Positions 52,338 through 58,728 of a DNA stretch of 64,000 nt are shown here, piece after piece. Under the pieces are notes generated by a model. The model was given only the letters and a program-made list of their open reading frames with translations. It ran no database searches and had not been told where the DNA came from. The position numbers and the translations under genes are program-made. Origin of the DNA: Paractinoplanes ovalisporus (GTDB lineage Bacteria > Actinomycetota > Actinomycetes > Mycobacteriales > Micromonosporaceae); contig NZ_JAENHP010000034.1 in assembly GCF_016834655.1 (NCBI RefSeq), positions 1 through 64,000 of the forward strand. Direction: 5' to 3'. How positions within the stretch are numbered: position 1 is the first letter of the stretch; each line of letters begins with the position of its first letter.

Positions 52338-53657
52338 TCATATGTCCACGTTCATCAATATGTTGCGGAATGACGGCGGCTGGCCCGTGGCCTCCAGCAC
52401 CGACATCCACAGGTCACCGGCCGGGTCGACCTGGTTGCGGGCCGACACCGCGACCGGGATGGGCACGTGCACGAACCGGCTGCGCCACATGCCGACGACC
52501 ATCTCGGTGCGCCCGGCCATCGCCGCGTGCACCGCCGCCTGGGCCAGGCGCAGGCAATAGACGCTGTCGTAGGGGTTGGCGGGCACACTGCGGATCACAT
52601 AGCTCGGGTCGATGTACTTGAGGTTGGCCTCCTCGCCGGCGGCCGCGAAGTCGTCGAGGATGCGCTGCCGCAGATAGATCCCGAAGTCGCCGAGCCGGGT
52701 GTTGCCGGAGGCGTCGGTGCCGCCGGCGGCCAGGTAGTCCTGCCCGGCGCCCTCGGCCACCACGACCAGCGCGTGCCCCCGCTCGCGGACCCGGCGCCGC
52801 AGGTGCGGCAGGAAGCCGTCGACGTCGGCCGGCACCTCGGGGATCAGCACGTAGTCGGCGTCGTTGGTGGCCAGCGCGGCATAGCAGGCGATGAACCCGC
52901 TGTGCCGCCCCATCAGCTGCACCAGCCCGATCCCGCCCGGTTGCGCGGTCGCCTCGGTGTGCGCGGCCCGGATCGACTCGGTGGCCTTGCCGAACGCCGT
53001 CTGGAACCCGAAGCTGTGCCCGATGAACGGGATGTCGTTGTCGATCGTCTTCGGCACCCCGACCACGGCGATCCGCCGGTCCCGCTCGGCGATCTCCCGG
53101 GCGATCCGCTGGGCGCCGCGCATCGACCCGTCGCCGCCGATCACGAACAGCACGTTGACGCCCAGCTGGTCGAGGCAGTCGACGATCTCGGCCGGGTCCT
53201 GGTTGCCGCGCGAGGTGCCGAGGATCGTGCCGCCCTGCTCGTTGATGTATTCCACCCCGGCCGGCGTCAGCTCGACCACGTCGTGCCCGTGCCGCGCGAC
53301 CAGGCCCCGATAGCCGTTGCGGAACCCGACAATTTTCCGTACGCCGTAATGGGAGGTCAGCTCGAGCACGAGCCCCCGGATCACGTCGTTGAGCCCGGGG
53401 CAGAGCCCACCGCAGGTGACGATCCCGACGCGCGTCTTGGCCGGGTCGAAGAAGATCTGCCGGCGCGGCCCACCCGGCTCGAACGAGGGCGGTTCCCCCT
53501 CCCGGGCGGCGAGCATGTCCAGGGTGTCGTCGAAGAGCACGCGGTCGTTCTCGTCGACGTAGTGCTCAGTGGTGCCGCGCCGCCCGACAAGCCCACCCAG
53601 CGGCGACCCGATCCGCCCAGCACCGAGCGACCGCACCCGCAGATCCGCCGCCTCCAT
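52338..53657 (-). CDS. 6-phosphofructokinase, long (ATP/PPi) type
   Basis: The 439-residue protein has an N-terminal extension of about 75 residues, then the PFK core: VGIVTCGGLCPGLNDVIRG, VIGGDGSMRGAQRIA, VPKTIDNDIPFIGHSFGF, GLVQLMGRHSGFIACYAA and IPEVPAD. GLCPGLN and PKTIDND place it in the long clade that includes plant-like ATP-PFKs and PPi-PFKs. GGDGS rather than GGDGT/D and the absence of a clear PPi-type KTIDGD favour ATP use. It phosphorylates fructose 6-phosphate. Confidence 0.9.
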   Translation of the reverse strand: MEAADLRVRSLGAGRIGSPLGGLVGRRGTTEHYVDENDRVLFDDTLDMLAAREGEPPSFEPGGPRRQIFFDPAKTRVGIVTCGGLCPGLNDVIRGLVLELTSHYGVRKIVGFRNGYRGLVARHGHDVVELTPAGVEYINEQGGTILGTSRGNQDPAEIVDCLDQLGVNVLFVIGGDGSMRGAQRIAREIAERDRRIAVVGVPKTIDNDIPFIGHSFGFQTAFGKATESIRAAHTEATAQPGGIGLVQLMGRHSGFIACYAALATNDADYVLIPEVPADVDGFLPHLRRRVRERGHALVVVAEGAGQDYLAAGGTDASGNTRLGDFGIYLRQRILDDFAAAGEEANLKYIDPSYVIRSVPANPYDSVYCLRLAQAAVHAAMAGRTEMVVGMWRSRFVHVPIPVAVSARNQVDPAGDLWMSVLEATGQPPSFRNILMNVDI

Positions 53658-53711
53658 GGCGCGAGACTAGGCGCCCCCCGTTACACCCGTGTTCCGCCGT
53701 ACAGTCGGCCA

Positions 53712-54173
53712 ATGATCGTCCGCACCGAGTGGAGCGTGCCGCACACCCCCGAGCAACTGTGGCCGGCGCTGTGCGACTCACGCGTCGAGCTGACCCCGCG
53801 CTGCCCGGTCTTCTGCCTCGGCACCCCACGCCCCACCGAGTGCCGCTTGCCCGACGGCCCCGGCGAGGTTGGCGCCGCCCGTCAGTGCGTCTCCGAACAG
53901 GGCACAGTGCGCCAGCGCATCACGGTCTGGGAACCGCCGGCCCGGCTCGCGTTCCACATGGAAGAGACCAACCTCTGCTTCCACCATTTCGTCAACAGCC
54001 TGGGCGACGTCTTCGAGCTGACCCCCGAACCCACCGGCACCCGCATAACCCGCACAACCACGGTCTCAGTGCGCCGCGGCTTTGCCCCTGTGCTGGCGCC
54101 GGCCCTCTGGGTGGGCCTGAAGTCGGTGCACCGCTTCGTCTTCCGAAATTGGCAACGCATGCGTCTGACGTGA
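53712..54173 (+). CDS. SRPBCC-family protein
   Basis: The 153-residue protein has the START-like pattern: VRTEWSVPHTPEQLWPALCD at the start, ITVWEPPARLAFHME, FELTPEPTGTRITRTTTV in the middle and a long C-terminal helix (LAPALWVGLKSVHRFVFRNW). The family binds lipophilic ligands or polyketides. It diverges from the phosphofructokinase gene with 54 nt between starts. ATG 53712. Confidence 0.82.
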   Translation: MIVRTEWSVPHTPEQLWPALCDSRVELTPRCPVFCLGTPRPTECRLPDGPGEVGAARQCVSEQGTVRQRITVWEPPARLAFHMEETNLCFHHFVNSLGDVFELTPEPTGTRITRTTTVSVRRGFAPVLAPALWVGLKSVHRFVFRNWQRMRLT

Positions 54174-54181
54174 CGGCTTCC

Positions 54182-54281
54182 CATTCCGTACGGGTCCACG
54201 ACCGCGCCAACCGCAGAACGGGCGGCCCCCGGGTTCAAGGAGTGCGCGGTGGGTCACCGTGCATGATCCGGCGCGGGCTCA
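54182..54281 (+). repeat. Dispersed 100-bp repeat, copy B
   Basis: Inverted partner of 43254-43352, about 93% identical. It begins CATTCCGTACGGGTCCACGA and ends CCGGCGCGGGCTCA. It lies right after the SRPBCC stop. Its translation would contain PRVQGVR and CMIRRGL in one frame in both copies, but there is no start or ribosome site. Confidence 0.75.
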
Positions 54282-54384
54282 CCCCTCCGGGGCAACGCCG
54301 GCTTCGAATTGTCCTCGCCGCCGCCTCTAGGCTGCCGGACAGACGCGCGATCTGAGGTGAGGGCTGATAGCAACGATCTGGCCG

Positions 54385-54966
54385 GTGCTCCTGGGTTTTC
54401 TGCTCACCACCGTCCTCGGCGGGTACTTCGGCTCGCTGTTTCAGCGCCGGGTCTGGAACCACCAGCATGTAGTTCAATTCCTGGCCGCGGAGCACAAACG
54501 AACCGTCGAGATCTTCGAGGAGGTGAGCAGACAGCTCGACAAGCGGCTGTACCGCCTTCGGCTTCTCTATTGGAGCCTGCCCGACGGGAACTCGACCGGC
54601 ACGCGATCCGACATGGCCGAGAAGCGCTTGGAGGACTACCGCCAGGTCCTCTACGAATGGAACGACGGCATCAACCGCAATCTGGCGTTGATCCAGCAAT
54701 ACTTCGGCGACGAGGAACGGCGCGAGCTGGACCTGACCATCGGCCGGCAGTTCGTGGCGCTGGGCGGCATCGTCGAGGGTTTGTGGAACGGCACCCGCAC
54801 CCACGACGACGAGCAGAAGGCGAGCTTCGAGCAACAGCTGCTCGAACTCAACTCTCAGATCTACTACTACAACATCCGTCTCCTGAGAACGGTCCGGGCC
54901 GGAGCCATCTCCACGATGCAGGTCTCCGCGCGGAGAAAGGCCTTGGCGACCGGTCGGCCGGATTGA
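54385..54966 (+). CDS. Single-pass membrane protein with helical cytoplasmic domain, unknown
   Basis: The 193-residue protein starts with a membrane helix (LLGFLLTTVLGGYFGSLF) and continues as long helices rich in charged residues (HKRTVEIFEEVSRQLDKRL, AEKRLEDYRQVLYEWNDGIN, DDEQKASFEQQLLELNSQI). A stretch IQQYFGDEERREL resembles small membrane-anchored proteins near defence or phage genes, but I assign no function. Start is uncertain: GTG 54385 or a few codons earlier. Base composition is a little lower in GC than the flanks. Confidence 0.65.
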   Translation: MLLGFLLTTVLGGYFGSLFQRRVWNHQHVVQFLAAEHKRTVEIFEEVSRQLDKRLYRLRLLYWSLPDGNSTGTRSDMAEKRLEDYRQVLYEWNDGINRNLALIQQYFGDEERRELDLTIGRQFVALGGIVEGLWNGTRTHDDEQKASFEQQLLELNSQIYYYNIRLLRTVRAGAISTMQVSARRKALATGRPD

Positions 54967-55013
54967 CCAGGACGCCGACTGTCGGCGTCGAACAGCGCCA
55001 CGATTGTGAAGCC

Positions 55014-55217
55014 GCTCCCGGACGCCGTCGGGCGGGCTGATGCGATCGCCGAGGCGGCCCTGGTGTTGCGGCCGGGCGGGCGGCTCGTCATCGCCGACTT
55101 CCGGCACGTTACGACGTACGCGAAGCAATTTCCGACGTCGCGGTGAGCGACCCGGGCCGGCGTTTCTGGTACGGCGGGCCGTGGGGCCGCACCCAGGCGG
55201 TGACCGCGACCCGCTGA
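55014..55217 (+). pseudogene. Class I SAM methyltransferase C-terminal relic
   Basis: One frame reads PDAVGRADAIAEAALVLRPG, GRLVIADFRHVTTYAKQ and stops; the next frame continues GRRFWYGGPWGRTQAVTATR and stops at 55217. Together these are the post-motif-II part of a methyltransferase (the LRPGGRLVIADF block and the WYGGPWG end). The N-terminal SAM-binding half is missing and the fragments are out of frame. Confidence 0.7.
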
Positions 55218-55233
55218 CCGCTACCGTCGGGCC

Positions 55234-55980
55234 GTGACGATCTCGGGAAGTGCGCTGGTCAGCGGCGCGTCGCGGGGCCTCGGGGCCCACATCTGCCGAC
55301 GGCTGGCGGCGGACGGCTGGCCGGTGGCGGTCAACTACCGCTCCGACGCCGACGGCGCCCAACAGGTGGTGGCGGACATCGAGGCGGCCGGGGGCACGGC
55401 GGCGGCGTTCCGGGCCGACGTGACCGACGAGGGCGACGTGACCCGGCTGGTGGCCGAGGCAGAGCACAGGCTTGGTCCCGTACGGGTGGTGGTCGCGAAC
55501 GCCACCGGCCCCCAGCCCTCGGTGAAGGCCGAGGACGTGACGTGGCAGGACCACCTCGACCAGCTCGTCTTCTTCGTGAAGAGCCCGACCCTGCTGCTTC
55601 AGGCCGCACTTCCCCATATGCGGCGGCTCGGCGGCGGGCGCTTCATCCACATCGGCTCCGAGATGGTGGAGCGGGCGCTGCCGGGCTTCTCGGCCTACAA
55701 CGCGGCCAAGGGCGCCCAGCTGATCCTGGCCCGCACCTGGGCCCGCGAGCTCGGCGCCGACAACGTGACGGTCAACGTGGTCGCGCCGGGCTGGATCCCG
55801 GTCGAGCGGCACGGCGTGGTCACCGAGGAGAGCAGCCGCGACTACGTGGCCGACGTGCCGCTGGGCCGCCTGGGCACGCCGCAGGAGATCGCCGACGTGG
55901 TCGCGTTCGTGGCGTCGGACGCGTCCCGCTTCATCACGGGCGAGCGGATCACCGTGAACGGGGGCCACACCCTCGATTGA
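55234..55980 (+). CDS. SDR-family reductase (FabG-like)
   Basis: The 248-residue protein has ALVSGASRGLGAHICRRLAAD, VVVANATGPQP (an atypical ANATG in place of NNAG), the catalytic Ser in IHIGSEMVERAL, YNAAKGAQL and VNVVAPGWIPVERHG. The substrate is unknown. The GTG start at 55234 has only a weak ribosome site. It precedes the SAM-adenosyltransferase-family gene by 18 nt and is probably co-transcribed. Confidence 0.9.
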   Translation: MTISGSALVSGASRGLGAHICRRLAADGWPVAVNYRSDADGAQQVVADIEAAGGTAAAFRADVTDEGDVTRLVAEAEHRLGPVRVVVANATGPQPSVKAEDVTWQDHLDQLVFFVKSPTLLLQAALPHMRRLGGGRFIHIGSEMVERALPGFSAYNAAKGAQLILARTWARELGADNVTVNVVAPGWIPVERHGVVTEESSRDYVADVPLGRLGTPQEIADVVAFVASDASRFITGERITVNGGHTLD

Positions 55981-55998
55981 CCGGGTTAATCTGCGGTC

Positions 55999-56751
55999 AT
56001 GTTGATCACGGTGGTGGCCGACTACGGCGTCGGGGATCTTGCGTTCGCCGAGGTACGGCAGCGGTTCGCCCAGCTGATGCCGCAGGCCGAGGTCACCGCG
56101 GTGCCGGTGCCGGCGTTCGACACGGTCGGCGCCGGGTTCTGCGTGGCCCAGCTGGCCCTGACCGAAGGCCCGGCCGACCGCATCGTCTTCGCGAACGTGG
56201 CCCCGCGCGAGGACGAGGACAGCCCCCGCGCCGACAACGCGGGTGAGCCCCTGGCCGCGGCCCACCTCGACTCGGGCGTCTGGGTCGTCGGCGTAGCGTC
56301 CGGCTCCAGCCTGTCTTTCCTGGCCGCTGCAGGCATCCCCGTCCGCGCCGTGAAGGCCGCCGACGCCGGTTCTCAGTTCCGTTCCCGCGACGTCTTCCCC
56401 GCAGCCGTGGCGGCGCTGGCCCGCGGTGACGATCTGCTGGGGGCCGAGCTGACGATGCCGCCCCCGCCCGCGAACGCGGTCGTCTACACCGACGGCTACG
56501 GCAACCTAAAAACCTCGTGGCATGAGCCTCCGGCCAAACCCGGTTCCCGCGTACGCGTCCAGGTCGGCCCAACCACAACCGAGGCGATCGTGACCGACGG
56601 CGTATTCACCGTCCCCGCCGGCGCCATGTCGTTCGCCCCCGGCAGTTCGGGCTGGGGCGAGCCGTTCTACGAGCTGCTGCTGCGCGGCGGCAGCGCGGCT
56701 GCCCGTTTCGGCCACCCCCGATCCGGCACCCCCGTCCGGATCGTCCCGTAG
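55999..56751 (+). CDS. SAM hydroxide adenosyltransferase (DUF62) family protein, divergent
   Basis: The 250-residue protein resembles the SAM hydrolase/fluorinase superfamily: an N-terminal Asp strand TVVADYGVGDLAFAEV, VGAGFCVAQLAL, and the C-terminal domain opening with NAVVYTDGYGNLKTSW, where DGYGNLKT replaces the usual DxFGNxxTN. Family members hydrolyse SAM to adenosine and methionine with water; halogenases are rare relatives. The chlorinase/fluorinase-specific loops are not seen. The first domain is divergent (GVASGSSLSFLAAAG), so the reaction is uncertain. Confidence 0.72.
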   Translation: MLITVVADYGVGDLAFAEVRQRFAQLMPQAEVTAVPVPAFDTVGAGFCVAQLALTEGPADRIVFANVAPREDEDSPRADNAGEPLAAAHLDSGVWVVGVASGSSLSFLAAAGIPVRAVKAADAGSQFRSRDVFPAAVAALARGDDLLGAELTMPPPPANAVVYTDGYGNLKTSWHEPPAKPGSRVRVQVGPTTTEAIVTDGVFTVPAGAMSFAPGSSGWGEPFYELLLRGGSAAARFGHPRSGTPVRIVP

Positions 56752-56856
56752 CCCGCCCCTGACGAAGGCCGCTCGCCGGTTGCGGCCGGGGTGGTGCCGG
56801 CCGCCGCTGTCCGGGATGTTCGGCGTCGACGTGCCGCAGGTCGCCCGGTGCCGGGT

Positions 56857-57114
56857 GGTCGCAGCGGCGATCGGGTCACCGGTCGCCCCCGCGCCGGACG
56901 TTCACAGCGGCAGATCAGGCCGCCCATCACCCAGCACCAGGCGTCCGCAGCGTCGGATCGGACCGCCGACGACCCCACCCCGGACGTTCACAGCGGCAGA
57001 TCAGGCCGCCCATCACCCAGCACCAGGCGCTCGCAGCGGCAGATCAGGCCACCGACGACCCAGCGCCAGGCGTTCGCAGCGACGGATCGGCTCGCCCTTG
57101 GCCCGGTCGAGGCG
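56857..57114. repeat. Six 43-bp tandem units
   Basis: Units start at 56857, 56900, 56943, 56986, 57029 and 57072. The first part (GTTCACAGCGGCAGATCAGG) is best kept; units 2 and 4 are identical at most positions, the first and last more diverged. The 43-bp period breaks any frame, and no unique spacers separate the units, so the array is neither coding nor CRISPR. Confidence 0.85.
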
Positions 57115-57340
57115 GGTGAGCCGGTTCGCCTGGTGGGGTCAGGCGGGCGTGGACGGTGAGGCGGCGACGCCAAGCTGGTCGGCACTTGGGCCGAGGCGCC
57201 GCGCCCACCCTGCTGGTGTCCGGCGCCCACGACGTCTGCGGCTACTGGTCGTCCCCCATAGCCCGCCCTAACCGGGGGACCCCCGCCCAGCCCCATCCTA
57301 GAGAGATTGGCCGATCTTCGAAGGGGTGGGCGCGGGAGCC

Positions 57341-57366
57341 TGTGGACAAGCGCGGATTGTGGATAA
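57341..57366 (+). promoter_or_regulatory. Two DnaA-box-like sites in direct orientation
   Basis: TGTGGACAA (57341-57349) and TGTGGATAA (57358-57366) are perfect complements of the TTGTCCACA and TTATCCACA DnaA boxes. They lie 17 bp apart, downstream of the repeat-protein gene that ends at 57381. This is not oriC (no dnaA or dnaN nearby); DnaA titration or regulation is possible, or chance. Confidence 0.5.
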
Positions 57367-57380
57367 CTCTGCGGGCTGGA

Positions 57381-58718
57381 TCACCTGGTCAGGGGGCCTT
57401 GGCCGTTGCTGTCGAGTTCGGGCTTGGTGTCGGTCTTCAGCTTCCAGAGCCGTGCGCCGGTCTCCAACGCGTCGGCCAACTGCTCCTCGCCTTTCAGCCT
57501 GGCCGCGATCGAACCGGCCTCGGTGACGGCGATGCCTGCCCGGTGTGGGTGGGGGTCCTCGTGGACCGGGCTCTTCCGCTCCGGGGGCGCCGGCCTGATC
57601 AACTCGCCCTGCTGGTGAGGGGAGGCGGGCTTCGAACGGTCCGCCACCGGAGGGGCGGCGGGCTTCGAACGGTCCGCTACGGGAGGAGCGGCGGGCTTCG
57701 AACGGTCCGCTATGGGAGGAGCGGCGGGCTTCGAGTCCGGCTGGGGCTTGCGCGGCGAGCGGTCCGCTGCGGGCGGGGCGGTCGGGCGAGGACGGCGAAG
57801 GTCGGCGGACGGGGCGAGGTGCTGGGCGTCGTGGCGTCGGCGGTCCGGTAGTTCGCCGTTCCGGACGCGCTGGGTCAGGGCTCGTTCCGCGGCCTTCTTG
57901 GGTCGGTGGTCCACGTTTTCGCCGCGGTTCTGGCGGTCCTCCTTCTGTTTGCGGAAGTCGTCGAGCTTCTTCTGGAAGTCGGGGGTGGGACGCAAGCCGG
58001 AATCACGACCCTTGGCCCGAGCGGAAGCATCGGGAGCACGCGACGGCTTGTCGGCGGGCCGAGCGGACGCCGCCTTCGCCCAAGCGGGGGCATCGGGAGC
58101 ACGCGACGGCTTGTCGGCGGGCCGAGCGGACGCCGCCTTCGCCCAAGCGGAAGCATCGGGAGCACGCGACGGCTTGTCGGCGGGCCGAGCGGACGCCGCC
58201 TTCGCCCAAGCGGAAGCATCGGGAGCACGCGACGGCTTGTCGGCGGGCCGAGCGGACGCCGCCTTCGCCCAAGCGGAAGCATCGGGAGCACGCGACGGCT
58301 TGTCGGCGGGCCGAGCGGACGCCGCCTTCGCCCGAGCGGGAGCATCGGGAGCACGCCACGGCTTGTCGGCGGGCCGGGCAGACGCCGTCTTCGGCCGGTC
58401 AGAAGACCGGTCAGAAGGCCGGGCGGACGCACCCGGCGGCCGTTTGGCATCCGGGACCGTCGTCGCGGCGGCCCGGGGTCGTGAGACGTCACCGGCGCGC
58501 GTCTGACGGGCGTCCTGCCGGCTCTGATGATGCGCTTGGACCTCACTCACCCGCGACTTGAACTCCGGCGCGCGCCGAGGAACCGGCGGCTTCGGCAAAT
58601 CGACGCGCGGCGCCGGCTTGGGCGAATCGACACGCGGCGCCGGCTTGGGCGAATCGATGCGCGCCGGCGGCTTCGGCGGATCGACGCGCGGCGGGCGGTT
58701 GACCGGGCTGTCGGCCAT
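57381..58718 (-). CDS. Basic, repeat-rich, disordered protein of the ATPase operon
   Basis: The 445-residue protein is low in hydrophobics and rich in Ala, Pro, Arg, Lys, Asp. It has N-terminal PPRVDSPKPAP repeats, six 21-residue repeats around ASARPADKPSRAPDAS (about residues 105-230), a central charged helix (DFQKKLDDFRKQKEDRQNRG), four ADRSKPAAPP repeats and a folded-looking end (AVTEAGSIAARLKGEEQLAD, TGARLWKL). No signal or membrane segment. It begins 10 nt after the ATPase stop, so it belongs to that operon, perhaps as a flexible substrate or scaffold. ATG 58718; function unknown. Confidence 0.7.
   Translation of the reverse strand: MADSPVNRPPRVDPPKPPARIDSPKPAPRVDSPKPAPRVDLPKPPVPRRAPEFKSRVSEVQAHHQSRQDARQTRAGDVSRPRAAATTVPDAKRPPGASARPSDRSSDRPKTASARPADKPWRAPDAPARAKAASARPADKPSRAPDASAWAKAASARPADKPSRAPDASAWAKAASARPADKPSRAPDASAWAKAASARPADKPSRAPDAPAWAKAASARPADKPSRAPDASARAKGRDSGLRPTPDFQKKLDDFRKQKEDRQNRGENVDHRPKKAAERALTQRVRNGELPDRRRHDAQHLAPSADLRRPRPTAPPAADRSPRKPQPDSKPAAPPIADRSKPAAPPVADRSKPAAPPVADRSKPASPHQQGELIRPAPPERKSPVHEDPHPHRAGIAVTEAGSIAARLKGEEQLADALETGARLWKLKTDTKPELDSNGQGPLTR
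58027..58404 (-). repeat. Six 63-bp coding repeats inside the repeat-rich protein
   Basis: The block GCATCGGGAGCACGCGACGG recurs at 58027, 58090, 58153, 58216, 58279 and 58342, exactly 63 bp (21 codons) apart. Inner copies are nearly identical, indicating recent expansion or ongoing conversion. Confidence 0.9.
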
Positions 58719-58728
58719 GGCAAGCTCC

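Larger units (their letters stand above)
56752..57380. other. Gene-free stretch with repeat array and DnaA-box-like sites
   Basis: This 629-bp interval holds the 43-bp array (56857-57114) and two DnaA-box-like sequences (57341-57366). The rest (57115-57340) is GC-rich and shows no gene. Confidence 0.6.

Noticed and set aside
54235..56265. 676-residue minus-strand frame
   Set aside because: Antisense to the SDR and SAM-family genes and passes through the dispersed repeat; no domain seen.
57341..57366. Origin of replication
   Set aside because: Only two DnaA boxes, no AT-rich unwinding region, and no dnaA, dnaN or rpmH nearby.
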